A stretch of 64,000 nt of DNA from Cellulomonas soli (GTDB lineage Bacteria; Actinomycetota; Actinomycetes; Actinomycetales; Cellulomonadaceae). The position numbers were made by a program, and so were the translations under genes. The stretch is taken from the NCBI RefSeq assembly GCF_013409305.1, contig NZ_JACBZJ010000001.1, positions 2,170,001 through 2,234,000 on the forward strand, read 5' to 3'. Each line of letters starts with the position of its first letter. Within the stretch, counting starts at the first letter, position 1. Below are positions 34,977-44,468 of the stretch, piece by piece. The notes under the pieces were generated by a model that had not been told where the DNA came from, searched no databases, and saw only the letters and a program-made list of their open reading frames with translations.

Positions 34977-34982
34977 AACCTA
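34977..34982 (-). promoter_or_regulatory. Predicted -10 hexamer (TAGGTT), leaderless lipoprotein gene
   Basis: TAGGTT on the minus strand ends seven bases before the ATG at 34969. Confidence 0.5.
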
Positions 34983-35116
34983 CCGAAACCGCCCACCAGG
35001 CGGCACGGATCGGACCGATCTGTGGACGGCGGATCGGGCGGGTCTTCCGTGTGCGGGCCGCGGTCCGGCGACCGACTAGCGTTGTCGTGCACTGCAGCCA
35101 CGAGAGGACGCCACTG

Positions 35117-36154
35117 ATGCCGACCGAGCCGCTGTACCGCGCCGACGACGCGCGCTACGACACGATGACCTACCGCCGCACGGGGCGCAGCGGGCTGGAC
35201 CTGCCGGCGTTGTCGCTGGGGCTCTGGCACAACTTCGGGGACACGACCCCGTTCGACCGGCAGCGGTCGGTGCTGCGCCGGGCGTTCGACCTGGGCATCA
35301 CGCACATGGACCTGGCGAACAACTACGGCCCGCCGTACGGGTCGGCGGAGGAGAACTTCGGCCGGCACCTGGCCAAGGACTTCCGCCCGTACCGCGACGA
35401 GCTCGTCATCTCCTCGAAGGCCGGCTACGACATGTGGTCGGGTCCGTACGGGGACGGCGGGTCGCGCAAGTACCTGCTGGCCTCGCTCGACCAGTCGCTG
35501 GCGCGCACGGGGCTGGAGTACTTCGACATCTTCTACTCGCACCGACCGGACCCGTCGGTGCCGATCGAGGAGACGATGGGTGCGCTGCACACCGCCGTGA
35601 CCAGCGGCAAGGCGCTGTACGCGGGCATCTCGAACTACACCCCGGAGCAGACGCGGCGCGCGCACCAGGTGCTGGCTGACCTGGGCACGCCGTTGCTGAT
35701 CCACCAGCCGTCGTACTCGATGTTCAACCGGCACGTGGAGAACGTCGCCAAGGGCCAGACCGAGCGCCTGATCGACGTGGTCGGCGACCTGGGCATCGGC
35801 ACGATCGTGTTCTCCCCGCTGGCCCAGGGCCTGCTGACCGGCCGCTACCTGTCGGGCGAGGTCCCGGCGGGTTCGCGCGCGTCGGTGGGGCACTTCCTCA
35901 AGCCGGCCGCGTTGTCCGAGACGTACCTGGAGCGGGCGCGCGGGCTGAACGCGATCGCCGAGGGGCGCGGGCAGACGCTCGCGCAGCTGGCGTTGTCGTG
36001 GGTGCTGCGTGACGAGCGCATCACGTCGGCGCTCATCGGCGCCAGCTCGGTCGCGCAGCTCGAGGACAACGTCGCGGCGTTGTCGGCGCCGCCGCTGACC
36101 GACGAGGAGATCGCGGCGATCGAGCCGTTCGCCGTCGACGGCACGGGTCGCTGA
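35117..36154 (+). CDS. Aldo-keto reductase, L-glyceraldehyde 3-phosphate reductase type
   Basis: The 345-residue protein is a TIM-barrel aldo-keto reductase of the YghZ/Gpr group. It has YRRTGRSGLDLPALSLGLWH at the N-terminus, the catalytic Asp/Tyr segment GITHMDLANNYGPPYGSAEE, the Lys in VISSKAGYDMW, the His in YFDIFYSHRPDPSVP, and a cofactor segment ALIGASSVAQLEDNV typical for NADP(H) binding. The group reduces L-glyceraldehyde 3-phosphate or related aldehydes, a detoxification role. The ATG at 35117 has GAGAGGA upstream, and a TAGCGT hexamer lies about 35 bases before it. The alpha/beta hydrolase gene follows after four bases. Confidence 0.9.
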   Translation: MPTEPLYRADDARYDTMTYRRTGRSGLDLPALSLGLWHNFGDTTPFDRQRSVLRRAFDLGITHMDLANNYGPPYGSAEENFGRHLAKDFRPYRDELVISSKAGYDMWSGPYGDGGSRKYLLASLDQSLARTGLEYFDIFYSHRPDPSVPIEETMGALHTAVTSGKALYAGISNYTPEQTRRAHQVLADLGTPLLIHQPSYSMFNRHVENVAKGQTERLIDVVGDLGIGTIVFSPLAQGLLTGRYLSGEVPAGSRASVGHFLKPAALSETYLERARGLNAIAEGRGQTLAQLALSWVLRDERITSALIGASSVAQLEDNVAALSAPPLTDEEIAAIEPFAVDGTGR

Positions 36155-36158
36155 CGCC

Positions 36159-36977
36159 GTGACGGAGTTGTCGACCTCCCGGCCCGTGCCCGTCGTCCTG
36201 CTGCACGGCATCACCGACGACGGGCACTGCTGGCCCGGCGTCGTCGCGCACCTGCGCGCCGCGGGCGACGGGCGTCAGGTGCTGACGCCGTCCGCGCTCT
36301 GGCACGGCGGGCGCACGGGCGAGGGACGCACGAGTCTGACGATCAGCGCGCTCGCCACCGATGCCGCAGCCACGATCGCCGCCTCGCTCGACCGTCCCGC
36401 GGTCGTCGTCGGGCACTCGATGGGCGGGGTGACCGCCGAGGAGCTCGCCCTGCTCGCACCCGAGCTGGTGGCCGCGCTCGTGCTCGTCGACCCGGCGTGG
36501 GTGGGCGACGACCCCGCCGACGGAGGCGCCGCCCCCGCCTGGCTGCGCGAGTTCGCCGGATCGTTCGAGCGGGCACCGCAGGCCGGTCTCGAGCAGTGGT
36601 CGCGGTCGCAGAACCCGGGCTGGCCCGACGACGAGCACGAGCCGTGGGCCGCCTCGAAGAAGGCTCTCGACCTGGAGATCACGCGCGTCCCGCACCACTG
36701 GGGCGAGCGCGAGTGGCCGAAGGCGCTCGCCGGGCTGGTCGACGCCCGGATCCCGGTCACGCTCGTCACGGGGGACACGGCGGCCGGTGCGATCGTCGAC
36801 GAGGCGATGGCCGCCGCCGCAGGGGCGGCGCTCGGTCGCAGCGGCGAGGACGAGGGCGGGCTGCTCACGCACGTGGCGCTCGCGGCGACGGGGCACAACA
36901 TCCACCGCGACGACCGGCCCGGGTTCCTCCGGGTGCTCGACGACGCGATCGCCCGGGCGGACGCCGCCGCGCTCTGA
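36159..36977 (+). CDS. Alpha/beta hydrolase
   Basis: The 272-residue protein has the alpha/beta-hydrolase fold: oxyanion region VVLLHGITDDGHCW, nucleophile elbow VVVGHSMGGVTAEELAL (Ser in GHSMGG), and a late His in AATGHNIHRDDRPGFLRVLD. The acid residue is probably the Asp in VTLVTGDTAAG. No lid domain allows a guess at the substrate. It starts at a GTG four bases after the aldo-keto reductase stop, so the two are one operon. A hairpin terminator follows. Confidence 0.85.
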   Translation: MTELSTSRPVPVVLLHGITDDGHCWPGVVAHLRAAGDGRQVLTPSALWHGGRTGEGRTSLTISALATDAAATIAASLDRPAVVVGHSMGGVTAEELALLAPELVAALVLVDPAWVGDDPADGGAAPAWLREFAGSFERAPQAGLEQWSRSQNPGWPDDEHEPWAASKKALDLEITRVPHHWGEREWPKALAGLVDARIPVTLVTGDTAAGAIVDEAMAAAAGAALGRSGEDEGGLLTHVALAATGHNIHRDDRPGFLRVLDDAIARADAAAL

Positions 36978-36994
36978 CGTCCGTGCTGGTCGGC

Positions 36995-37022
36995 GCGCGG
37001 GGCCTCGCAACGGGCCCCGCGC
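36995..37022. terminator. Hairpin terminator between the hydrolase gene and recQ
   Basis: GCGCGGGGCC (36995-37004) pairs perfectly with GGCCCCGCGC (37013-37022) around an eight-base loop. The two genes are convergent. Confidence 0.8.
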
Positions 37023-37046
37023 GGCCGCCGCCGCGGGCGTCCGGCG

Positions 37047-39101
37047 TCAGGCGGGTTCGACGACCTCGTCGAGCAGCGGCTCGGCGTCCGTGCCCTCCAG
37101 CGCGGCGAGCAGGCCTGCGCCGTAACGCTCGAGCTTGGTCGCCCCGACGCCGCTGATCGATCCGAGGTCGGCCAGGCTCGACGGCCGGCTCTCGACGACG
37201 GCACGCAACGTCGCGTCGTGGAACACGACATACGCGGGAACCCCCTGCTCGCGCGCGGTCGCGGCACGCCAGGCGCGCAGCCGCTCGAACAGCTCGGCGT
37301 CCGGGCCGGACAGGTCGGCGGCCGCCGCGGACCGTGACCCCGAGCGGCTGCCCCGCTCGGCCTTGGCCTTCCCGCTCGCGCTCGCAGTCTCCCGGCGCAG
37401 CGGGACGGACCGTTCGCCTCGCAGCACCTCGCCCGAGCCGGGGCTCAGCCGCAGCGTGCCGTAGCCGTCGGTGTCGACGGCCAGCAGCTCCTGCGCGAGC
37501 AGCTGACGGACCACGCCGCGCCACTCGCCGTCCGACAGGTCCGCGCCGACACCGAACGTCGACAGCTCGCCGTGCCCGAGCTGGGTGACCCGCGGGGTGG
37601 TCTTGCCGCGCAGGATGTCGACCAGGTGCCCGACGCCGTAGCGCTGCCCGCGCTGGTCGAGCCGCACGACCGTCGAGAGCAGCTTCTGCGCCGGGACCGT
37701 GCCGTCCCAGGTCTGCGGCGGGTTCAGGCACGTGTCGCAGTTGCCGCACGCCTCGCTGCCCGCCTGGCCGAAGTAGGTGAGCAGCTGCACCCGGCGGCAC
37801 GAGACCGTCTCGCACAGCGCGAGCATCGCGTCCAGGTGCGCGGTGAGCCGGCGCCGGTGCGCGACGTCGCCCTCGGAGGTGTCGATCATCCGCCGCTGCT
37901 GCACCACGTCCGCGAGCCCGTAGGCGAGCCAGGCGGTCGACGGCAGGCCGTCACGTCCGGCGCGACCGGTCTCCTGGTAGTACCCCTCGACGGACTTGGG
38001 CAGGTCGAGGTGGGCGACGAACCGCACGTCGGGCTTGTCGATGCCCATGCCGAACGCGATGGTCGCGACCATGACGATCCCGTCCTCGCGCAGGAACCGG
38101 GACTGGTTCGCCGCGCGCACCCGCCGGTCGAGGCCTGCGTGGTACGGCAGCGCGGGGATGCCCTGGTCGACCAGGTACTGCGCGGTCTGCTCGACGGAGG
38201 CGCGCGAGAGGCAGTAGACGATGCCGGCGTCGCCGTCGTGCTCGGTGCGCAGCAGGTGCAGCAGCTGCGCGCGCGGGTTGTCCTTCGGCACGATCCGGTA
38301 CCGGATGTTCGGCCGGTCGAAGCTCGCGACGAAGTGCCGTGCCTCGCCGAGCTGCAGGCGGGTGGCGATCTCGGCGTGGGTGACCTCGGTCGCGGTCGCG
38401 GTCAGGGCGATCCGCGGCACGTCCGGCCAGCGCTCGTGCAGCAGCGAGAGGGCGAGGTAGTCGGGGCGGAAGTCGTGCCCCCACTGGGACACGCAGTGGG
38501 CCTCGTCGATCGCGAACAGCGCGACCGTGCCGCGGTCCAGCAGCTCGAGGGTCTCCGGGACGCGCAGCCGCTCGGGCGCCAGGTACAGCAGATCGAGCTC
38601 GCCGGCGAGGAACGCCTGCTCGACGCGGTTCCGGTCGGCACGCTCCTGCGTGGAGTTGAGGAACCCGGCGCGCACGCCGAGAGCCGAGAGCGCGTCGACC
38701 TGGTCCTGCATGAGGGCGATGAGCGGGGAGACGACCACGCCCGTGCCGGGCCGGACCAGCGAGGGCACCTGGTAGCACAGCGACTTGCCGCCACCGGTCG
38801 GCATCAGGACGAGGGCGTCGCCGCCCGCGACGACCGTGTCGATGATCTCGGCCTGCTCGCCGCGGAACGCGTCGTAGCCCCAGACCTCCTGCAGCACGTC
38901 GAGCGTCGTGCGCCCGGCGTAGGCCTCCGATGCGGCCCGCGGTCCGGACGGTGCGGGTCGCGTCGCCGTCCGTGCGCGGACGTCCGTCGAGGTCGTCGCG
39001 ACCCAGGCCAGATCGGCCGCGTCAGGGGGTGCGGCGTCGTACTCGGGGTCGAACGGAGGTTCGTCGTCCAGAGGCCAGCCGTCGTCCCACCCGTCGCTCA
39101 C
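37047..39101 (-). CDS. recQ: RecQ DNA helicase
   Basis: The 684-residue protein carries the RecQ core: [18 protein letters not shown] (Walker A), [20 protein letters not shown] (DEAH box), and motif VI in [16 protein letters not shown] four-Cys zinc site ([20 protein letters not shown] then CDTC), a winged-helix RQC domain and a C-terminal HRDC domain ([20 protein letters not shown]) follow. RecQ unwinds DNA with 3'-5' polarity in recombination repair. The first 50 residues are acidic and disordered. The GTG at 39101 is preferred because TAGGGT lies six bases upstream; a GTG two codons earlier is the alternative. Confidence 0.94.
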   Translation of the reverse strand: MSDGWDDGWPLDDEPPFDPEYDAAPPDAADLAWVATTSTDVRARTATRPAPSGPRAASEAYAGRTTLDVLQEVWGYDAFRGEQAEIIDTVVAGGDALVLMPTGGGKSLCYQVPSLVRPGTGVVVSPLIALMQDQVDALSALGVRAGFLNSTQERADRNRVEQAFLAGELDLLYLAPERLRVPETLELLDRGTVALFAIDEAHCVSQWGHDFRPDYLALSLLHERWPDVPRIALTATATEVTHAEIATRLQLGEARHFVASFDRPNIRYRIVPKDNPRAQLLHLLRTEHDGDAGIVYCLSRASVEQTAQYLVDQGIPALPYHAGLDRRVRAANQSRFLREDGIVMVATIAFGMGIDKPDVRFVAHLDLPKSVEGYYQETGRAGRDGLPSTAWLAYGLADVVQQRRMIDTSEGDVAHRRRLTAHLDAMLALCETVSCRRVQLLTYFGQAGSEACGNCDTCLNPPQTWDGTVPAQKLLSTVVRLDQRGQRYGVGHLVDILRGKTTPRVTQLGHGELSTFGVGADLSDGEWRGVVRQLLAQELLAVDTDGYGTLRLSPGSGEVLRGERSVPLRRETASASGKAKAERGSRSGSRSAAAADLSGPDAELFERLRAWRAATAREQGVPAYVVFHDATLRAVVESRPSSLADLGSISGVGATKLERYGAGLLAALEGTDAEPLLDEVVEPA

Positions 39102-39107
39102 GCGCAC

Positions 39108-39113
39108 ACCCTA
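39108..39113 (-). promoter_or_regulatory. Predicted -10 hexamer (TAGGGT), leaderless recQ
   Basis: TAGGGT on the minus strand ends six bases before the GTG at 39101, which supports that GTG as the start. Confidence 0.45.
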
Positions 39114-39250
39114 CGTGCCGTCGCCGACGCGGCGGCGCTCGTGCACAGCCTCACCCGTCCGGGCCCGGGAACGCCCCCGATGTCACCCGTCCGGCCCAGG
39201 GTGTGGACCCCGGTCGGCGCGGTCGTCTACCGTGCGCTCACGACCCTGGA

Positions 39251-39268
39251 AACGGACACAACGGACAC
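39251..39268 (+). repeat. Tandem AACGGACAC repeat upstream of the SDR gene
   Basis: Two adjacent copies of the nonamer AACGGACAC lie about 60 bases before the SDR start and 20 bases after a TACCGT hexamer. This could be a binding site for a regulator of the SDR gene; its strand is not fixed. Confidence 0.35.
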
Positions 39269-39328
39269 CTCTGTCCCGGGGCATGTCACGGACCGCGTGC
39301 GCGCGGCTCGACGAGGAGGTTTGGTGCG

Positions 39329-40081
39329 GTGGACGGGGCTCTGACGGGGCGGTCCGTGCTCGTGACCGGAGGTGCGACGGGGATCGGTCGGTCGGTCGTG
39401 CTCGCGCTCGCGGACGCCGGCGCGGACGTGGCCTTCACGTACCTGGAGCACGACCCCGAGCCGGTCATCCAGGAGGTCGACGCCCGGGGTCGGCACGCGA
39501 TCGCCGTGCGCATCGACGCGCGTCTGTCGTGGGAGCTCGAGAAGGCCGCACGCGGTACGGCCGAGGTCTTCGGCGGCGTGGACGTCCTGGTGAACAACGT
39601 CGGCGGCATCGTCGCGCGCAAGGCGGTGCAGGACTGCGACGACGCGCACTGGCACGACGTCATCGACGTCAACCTGTCGTCGGCCTTCTACGCGACCCGC
39701 GCGGTGCTCCCGTTCATGCCGGACGGTGGCCGGATCATCAGCATCGGTGCGCACGCCGCCGCGAACGGCGGGGGCACGGGCATGGTGGCGTACACCGCGG
39801 CAAAGGCAGGGCTCGAGGGGTTCGGCCGGGCCCTGGCCCGCGAGCTGGCACCCCGGCGCATCACGGTCAACACGGTGGCGCCGGGGTTCGTCGGCGGTAC
39901 GGGGTTCCACGCCCGGCACACGCCGGAGCCCTCGCAGCGGGCCGCGGTGGACGCGACGCCGCTGGCCCGCGCCGGCGCGGGGGCGGACGTGGCTGCGGCC
40001 GTGGTGTTCCTGGCGTCCGAGGCCGCGTCCTTCGTGACGGGCACGGTGCTCGACGTGAACGGCGGTGCGGGCTTCCGCTGA
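39329..40081 (+). CDS. Short-chain dehydrogenase/reductase
   Basis: The 250-residue protein is a classical SDR: Rossmann motif [25 protein letters not shown] for the NNAG motif, the catalytic Ser in [15 protein letters not shown], Tyr and Lys in [20 protein letters not shown], and the C-terminal [14 protein letters not shown]. The variant NNVGG and a Tyr-x-x-x-Lys close to the Ser are normal for the family. It is an NAD(P)-dependent oxidoreductase, perhaps of the 3-oxoacyl-ACP or sugar dehydrogenase type. GAGGAGG lies ten bases before the GTG at 39329. It is divergent from recQ and convergent with arsM. Confidence 0.88.
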   Translation: MDGALTGRSVLVTGGATGIGRSVVLALADAGADVAFTYLEHDPEPVIQEVDARGRHAIAVRIDARLSWELEKAARGTAEVFGGVDVLVNNVGGIVARKAVQDCDDAHWHDVIDVNLSSAFYATRAVLPFMPDGGRIISIGAHAAANGGGTGMVAYTAAKAGLEGFGRALARELAPRRITVNTVAPGFVGGTGFHARHTPEPSQRAAVDATPLARAGAGADVAAAVVFLASEAASFVTGTVLDVNGGAGFR

Positions 40082-40134
40082 CGCACCGCCGTCGCGCTGC
40101 CGTCCGGCCGTCGCGCAGGTCTGCGGGTCAGCGG
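40075..40134. terminator. Bidirectional hairpin containing both stop codons (SDR/arsM)
   Basis: CCGCTGAC (40075-40082) pairs perfectly with GTCAGCGG (40127-40134). The TGA of the SDR gene and the stop of arsM both lie within the stem. Confidence 0.5.
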
Positions 40135-40940
40135 GTCTTGTGCGCCCGCACGATCGCGCCGTGCAGGCCGTCGGCGACCTCGTGCGTGAACTCCACCTCG
40201 GCGTCGGCGAACCCGGCGGCCGTGAGCAGCTCGAGGTACTCGGTGCGGCTGAGCGCCCCGGCGATGCATCCCACGTGGTCGCCGCGGGCGGCGCGGTCGG
40301 CAGGGCTGAGCCGGTCCTCGGCGACGATGTCGCTGATCCCGAGCCGTCCGCCGGGGGCCAGCACGCGGAACGCCTCGCCGAGCACGGCGGGCTTGTCGGG
40401 GGAGAGGTTGACGACGCAGTTGGAGATGACGACGTCGACGCTCGCGTCCTCGACCGGCAGGTCCTCGATGGTGCCGGCGCGGAACTCGACGTTCTCCAGG
40501 CCTGCCCGTGCGGCGTTGGCGCGGGCGAGCTCGAGCATCTCCGGGGTCATGTCGACGCCGATGGCGTGCCCGGTGGGGCCGACCCGGCGGGCGGACAGCA
40601 GCACGTCGATGCCGCCGCCGGACCCCAGGTCGAGCACGCGTTCGCCCGGGTGGAGCGCGGCGACGGCGGTCGGGTTGCCGCAGCCGAGCGAGGCGAGCAC
40701 GGCCTCGCGGGGCAGAATGCCGGTGGCGTCGGCCTCGTAGAGCGCGGCGCCGAAGCGGGTGTCGTAGACGGCGGTCGTGTCCGGGCCGCAGCAGGCGTCG
40801 TCGGCGGTGGCCTGCGCGGTCGCGTCGGTGGGCGCGCAGCAGGTGGCGGTGGCGCTCGTGCTCAGCACCTCCCGGGCGGCGGCGCCGTAGTGCTCGCGGA
40901 CGGCGGTGCGCACGGCGTCGGGCTGGTCCAGCGTGCTCAT
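40128..40940 (-). CDS. arsM: Arsenite S-adenosylmethionine methyltransferase ArsM
   Basis: The 270-residue protein has the class I methyltransferase motif [18 protein letters not shown] and the ArsM Cys set: C87 in SLGCGNP, C175 in [12 protein letters not shown] and C225 in [12 protein letters not shown]. The last two match in position the As(III)-binding cysteines of characterised ArsM enzymes. Two extra Cys pairs stand near the N-terminus (C34-C35 in TCCAPT, C50-C51 in ACCGPD). ArsM methylates arsenite to volatile or less reactive methyl arsenicals in the cytoplasm. The ATG at 40940 has AGGAGG upstream. It is divergent from arsR, and the shared gap holds candidate operators. Confidence 0.93.
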   Translation of the reverse strand: MSTLDQPDAVRTAVREHYGAAAREVLSTSATATCCAPTDATAQATADDACCGPDTTAVYDTRFGAALYEADATGILPREAVLASLGCGNPTAVAALHPGERVLDLGSGGGIDVLLSARRVGPTGHAIGVDMTPEMLELARANAARAGLENVEFRAGTIEDLPVEDASVDVVISNCVVNLSPDKPAVLGEAFRVLAPGGRLGISDIVAEDRLSPADRAARGDHVGCIAGALSRTEYLELLTAAGFADAEVEFTHEVADGLHGAIVRAHKTR

Positions 40941-40972
40941 GGGGTCCTCCTGGTCGCATCTCGTATCGACAG

Positions 40973-40982
40973 GCATCGATGC
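40973..40982. promoter_or_regulatory. Palindrome GCATCGATGC in the arsM-arsR gap
   Basis: A perfect 10-bp palindrome about 33 bases before arsM. It overlaps a looser inverted repeat ATCGA-N6-TCGAT (40965-40980). It is a candidate ArsR site for arsM control. Confidence 0.45.
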
Positions 40983-41009
40983 ATGCCATCGTGGCCTTCG
41001 GATCGACGA

Positions 41010-41025
41010 GTGTCAATATCGACAC
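41010..41025. promoter_or_regulatory. Imperfect palindrome GTGTCAATATCGACAC, candidate ArsR operator
   Basis: The 16-bp dyad has seven of eight matching pairs. It lies 18-33 bases before the -10 hexamer of arsR, in the place of a -35 box, as expected for an autorepressing ArsR site. Confidence 0.55.
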
Positions 41026-41042
41026 GGATCTATCTCCGGGGT

Positions 41043-41048
41043 TAGCGT
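41043..41048 (+). promoter_or_regulatory. Predicted -10 hexamer (TAGCGT), leaderless arsR
   Basis: TAGCGT lies six bases before the arsR ATG at 41055. Confidence 0.5.
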
Positions 41049-41054
41049 GTCCCC

Positions 41055-41459
41055 ATGAGTCCGACCACCCTGGCCGTGTCCCCGGCCGTCGCGCTGCCGC
41101 TGACAGACGTCTCCGCCGCCACGCAGGACGCCCCCGACGGGCTGTGCTGCGCGCCGCTCGCCCGCGCCGCCCTCGAGCACGACGACGCCGTCGTCCTGGC
41201 CCGCGTGCTCAAGGCCGTCGCCGAGCCGACCCGGCTCCGGCTCATCTCGCTCATGTGCGCCGAGGAGGGCGGGGAGGCCTGCGTCTGCGACCTCGTCGAC
41301 GCCGTCGAGCTCAGCCAGCCGACCGTCTCGCACCACCTCAAGGTGCTCATGGAGGCCGGGCTCGTCACCCGCGAGAAGCGCGGCGTCTGGGCTTACTACA
41401 CGGTCGTCCCCCGCTGCATGGACGCCCTCGCGGACGTGTTCCGGATGGGACGGGCATGA
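41055..41459 (+). CDS. arsR: ArsR-family arsenic-responsive repressor
   Basis: The 134-residue protein has the ArsR winged helix (VLKAVAEPTRLRLISLMCAE, VELSQPTVSHHLKVLMEAGL, VTREKRGVWAYYTV) and the metal-binding ACVCDLV motif (C76, C78) in the first recognition-helix region, as in classical ArsR. A Cys pair near the N-terminus (C31-C32, GLCCAP) may add ligands. Binding of As(III) should release it from the operator sites in the gap to arsM. The stop overlaps the ATG of the acetyltransferase gene (ATGA), so the two are co-translated. Confidence 0.92.
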   Translation: MSPTTLAVSPAVALPLTDVSAATQDAPDGLCCAPLARAALEHDDAVVLARVLKAVAEPTRLRLISLMCAEEGGEACVCDLVDAVELSQPTVSHHLKVLMEAGLVTREKRGVWAYYTVVPRCMDALADVFRMGRA

Positions 41460-41995
41460 GCGCACCCACCGGCGCGCCGGCCACGATCGTCGTGCGCCCG
41501 ATGCTCGCCGAGCACGGCGAGCAGGTCCGGGCCGTGCAGGCCGAGGGCATCGCCACCGGCGACGCCACGTTCGAGCAGGCGCCCGCGCCGTGGGCGGACT
41601 GGGACGCCGGCCACCTCGCCGAGCACCGGTTCGTCGCCCTGGACGACGGGGCCGGGACGGTCCTCGGCTGGGTCGCCGCGAGTCCCGTCTCCGGGCGCTG
41701 CGTCTACGCCGGGGTCGTCGAGGTGTCGGTCTACGTCGCCGCGGCCGCGCGCGGTCGCGGGGTCGGCCGGGCGCTGCTCGACGCCTTCGTCGCCTCGACG
41801 GAAGCCGGCGGTGTCTGGACGATCCAGGCGGGCATCTTCACCGAGAACGCGGCCAGCCTCGCGCTGCACCGCTCGGTCGGGTTCGCCGAGGTCGGTGTGC
41901 GGCGCGGCCTGGGGCTCATGGGCCACGGTCCGCGTACCGGGCAGTGGCGCGACGTCGTCCTGCTGGAGCGCCGCAGCACGGTCGTCGGCGTCTGA
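41456..41995 (+). CDS. GNAT acetyltransferase, phosphinothricin/ArsN1-like
   Basis: The 179-residue protein belongs to the PAT/ArsN1 group of GNAT enzymes: VRPMLAEHGEQVRAVQAEGI, ATGDATFEQAPAPWADWD (compare the TATFE motif of phosphinothricin acetyltransferases), acetyl-CoA loop VAAAARGRGVGRALL, and VWTIQAGIFTENAASLALHR followed by GFAEVGVRRGLG. ArsN1 enzymes acetylate the arsenic-containing antibiotic arsinothricin. Its ATG overlaps the arsR stop by four bases, which ties it to arsenic control and favours an ArsN role over a generic herbicide acetyltransferase. A perfect 21-bp terminator hairpin follows. Confidence 0.82.
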   Translation: MSAPTGAPATIVVRPMLAEHGEQVRAVQAEGIATGDATFEQAPAPWADWDAGHLAEHRFVALDDGAGTVLGWVAASPVSGRCVYAGVVEVSVYVAAAARGRGVGRALLDAFVASTEAGGVWTIQAGIFTENAASLALHRSVGFAEVGVRRGLGLMGHGPRTGQWRDVVLLERRSTVVGV

Positions 41996-42006
41996 CCGGT
42001 CCCAGG

Positions 42007-42053
42007 GACGGCGAAGGCCTCGGGGAGACGCCCTCCCCGAGGCCTTCGCCGTC
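42007..42053. terminator. Strong bidirectional terminator between the acetyltransferase gene and glpK
   Basis: The arms 42007-42027 and 42033-42053 are perfectly complementary over 21 pairs, with loop ACGCC. No T-run follows, as is common in GC-rich actinobacteria. Confidence 0.92.
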
Positions 42054-42089
42054 AGTGCTGCAAGCCGTGCTGCAGGTCCTGCTGCGTGG

Positions 42090-43613
42090 TCAGTGCACGT
42101 CCTCGTCGACCCAGTCGAACGTGCGCGTCACGGCCTTCTTCCACAACCGGTACTGGCGGTCGCGCTCGGAGTCGTCGATGTCCGGCTCCCAGCGCTTGTC
42201 CTCGGCCCAGTTGTCGATGACGTCCTGCTCGCCCGACCAGAAGCCGACCGCGATGCCCGCCGCGTAGGCCGCGCCCAGCGCGGTCGTCTCGGCGACCTTC
42301 GGGCGGATGACCGGCACGCCGAGGATGTCGGCCTGGAACTGCATGAGCAGCTCGTCCTGCACCATGCCGCCGTCGACCTTGAGCTCGGTCAGGTCCACGC
42401 CCGAGTCGGCGTTCATCGCGTCGAGCACCTCGCGCGTCTGGAAGGCCGTGGCCTCCAGGGCCGCCCGGGCGATGTGCGCCTTGGTGACGTATCGGGTGAG
42501 CCCGACGAGCGCACCGCGTGCGTCCGAGCGCCAGTACGGGGCGAACAGACCCGAGAACGCCGGCACGAAGTACGCGCCGCCGTTGTCGTCGACCGTCTTG
42601 GCGAGCGCCTCGATCTCCGGCGCCGACGAGATGAGACCGAGGTTGTCGCGCAGCCACTGCACGAGCGACCCGGTCACCGCGATCGACCCCTCGAGCGCGT
42701 ACACGGCCGGCTGGCTGCCGATCTTGTAGCAGACCGTGGTCAGCAGGCCGTTCTTCGACGGCACCGGCGACGTGCCGGTGTTGAGCAGCATGAAGTTGCC
42801 CGTGCCGTACGTGTTCTTGGCCGTGCCGACCTCGAAGCACGCCTGGCCGAACGTCGCCGCCTGCTGGTCGCCGAGGATGCCCGCGATCGGCACGCCCGGC
42901 AGCAGACCGCCCGTGCGGCCCTCGCCGTAGACCTCGGACGACGAGCGGATCTCCGGGAGCATCGACAGCGGGATGCCCATCTCGGCCGCGATCTCCTCGT
43001 TCCAGGAGAGCGTGTCGAGGTTCATGAGCATCGTGCGCGAGGCGTTGGTGACGTCGGTGACGTGCACGCCGCCGTTGACGCCTCCGGTCATGTTCCACAG
43101 CACCCAGGCGTCGGTGTTGCCGAACGCCAGGTCACCGCGCTCCGCCTTCTCGCGCGCACCCTCGACGTTGTCGAGGATCCAGCGGATCTTCGGGCCGGAG
43201 AAGTACGTGGCCAGCGGCAGCCCGACCCGCGCCTTGTAGCGGTCGGCCCCGCCGCCGAGCGCCCCGAGGTCCTCGGCGATCTTCTGCGTGCGGGTGTCCT
43301 GCCAGACGATCGCGTTGTAGACCGGCACACCGGTCGTGCGGTCCCACACGACGGCCGTCTCGCGCTGGTTCGTGATGCCGACCGCCGCGATGTCCCGGTG
43401 CGTGATGTTCGCGTTCGCGAGCGCCAGGGCCACGACGGCACGGGTGTTGTCCCAGATCTCCGTCGCGTTGTGCTCGACCCACCCGGGCCTGGGGAAGATC
43501 TGCTCGTGCTCCTTCTGGCCGACGGAGACGATCTGGCCGCCGTGGTCGAAGATGATCGCGCGCGAACTCGTGGTGCCCTGGTCGATCGCCAGGACGTACT
43601 GGGTGTCAGGCAT
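42090..43613 (-). CDS. glpK: Glycerol kinase
   Basis: The 507-residue protein is a full-length FGGY-type glycerol kinase: [20 protein letters not shown] at the start, [20 protein letters not shown], a segment [17 protein letters not shown], and [20 protein letters not shown] in the ATP-binding half. It phosphorylates glycerol to glycerol 3-phosphate in the cytoplasm. It is the last gene of glpD-glpF-glpK, 53 bases after glpF. There are no signs of decay. Confidence 0.97.
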   Translation of the reverse strand: MPDTQYVLAIDQGTTSSRAIIFDHGGQIVSVGQKEHEQIFPRPGWVEHNATEIWDNTRAVVALALANANITHRDIAAVGITNQRETAVVWDRTTGVPVYNAIVWQDTRTQKIAEDLGALGGGADRYKARVGLPLATYFSGPKIRWILDNVEGAREKAERGDLAFGNTDAWVLWNMTGGVNGGVHVTDVTNASRTMLMNLDTLSWNEEIAAEMGIPLSMLPEIRSSSEVYGEGRTGGLLPGVPIAGILGDQQAATFGQACFEVGTAKNTYGTGNFMLLNTGTSPVPSKNGLLTTVCYKIGSQPAVYALEGSIAVTGSLVQWLRDNLGLISSAPEIEALAKTVDDNGGAYFVPAFSGLFAPYWRSDARGALVGLTRYVTKAHIARAALEATAFQTREVLDAMNADSGVDLTELKVDGGMVQDELLMQFQADILGVPVIRPKVAETTALGAAYAAGIAVGFWSGEQDVIDNWAEDKRWEPDIDDSERDRQYRLWKKAVTRTFDWVDEDVH

Positions 43614-43666
43614 GTGCTCTCACTCGTTCCTCATGAGGTGTGGGGGTGTGGCGCCGCTGCCACCGG

Positions 43667-44428
43667 TCAGACGTACGCGGCACCCGCGAGGCCGGCGAGG
43701 ACGCCGCCGACGATCGGGCCGAGGACCGGGATCCAGGAGTACGCCCAGTCGCTGGAGCCCTTGCCGCGGATCGGCAGGAGGGCGTGCGCGAGGCGCGGGC
43801 CGAGGTCACGTGCGGGGTTGATGGCGTACCCGGTCGGGCCACCGAGGCTCGCACCGATGCCGACCACGAGCAGCGCGACCGCGAGCGGGCCGAGGCCCGA
43901 CGGCGTCTTGCCGAAGACGAGGATGACGAAGACCAGCACGAACGTGCCGATGACCTCAGTGATGAAGTTCCACGCGTAGCTGCGGATCGCCGGGCCGGTC
44001 GAGAAGACGGCCAGCTTGGTGGCGCCGTCGGCGTCCTCGTCGAAGTGCTTCTTGTAGGCCAGGAAGCAGAGAACGGCGCCGAGGAACGCGCCGATGAGCT
44101 GGGCGAGGATGTACCAGAAGGCGTTGCTGACCGTCGGTTCGATCGTCGCGGTGACCACGCCCTCCGGACCGGTGAGGGTGGCGAACGGCGAGTCGGCCGC
44201 GAGGAGTCCGAGCGTCACCGCGGGGTTCAGGTGCGCGCCGGACCTGAAGGCCACGTACACGCCGGAGAAGACGGCGATGCCCCATCCGAAGTTGATGAGG
44301 AGCCACCCGCCGTCGAACCCCTTGTTCTTCGGCAGGATCACGTTCGCCACCACACCGGTACCGAGCAGGACGAGCATGCCGGTGCCGAGGATCTCGGAGA
44401 CGAACGCATGGGAGAGAATTGTGTCCAC
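43667..44428 (-). CDS. glpF: Glycerol uptake facilitator (aquaglyceroporin)
   Basis: The 253-residue protein has six membrane helices and the two NPA boxes of MIP channels (GAHLNPAVTLGLLA and GYAINPARDLGPRLAHAL). The Asp after the second NPA-Arg (NPARD) is the mark of glycerol facilitators as opposed to water-only channels. It passes glycerol across the cytoplasmic membrane for GlpK. It lies between glpD and glpK. The 136-base gap to glpD holds three hairpins that may set different expression levels. Confidence 0.95.
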   Translation of the reverse strand: MDTILSHAFVSEILGTGMLVLLGTGVVANVILPKNKGFDGGWLLINFGWGIAVFSGVYVAFRSGAHLNPAVTLGLLAADSPFATLTGPEGVVTATIEPTVSNAFWYILAQLIGAFLGAVLCFLAYKKHFDEDADGATKLAVFSTGPAIRSYAWNFITEVIGTFVLVFVILVFGKTPSGLGPLAVALLVVGIGASLGGPTGYAINPARDLGPRLAHALLPIRGKGSSDWAYSWIPVLGPIVGGVLAGLAGAAYV

Positions 44429-44468
44429 GACCTACCCCACTTCTTGACGGACGTCGTTGTCACGTGCG

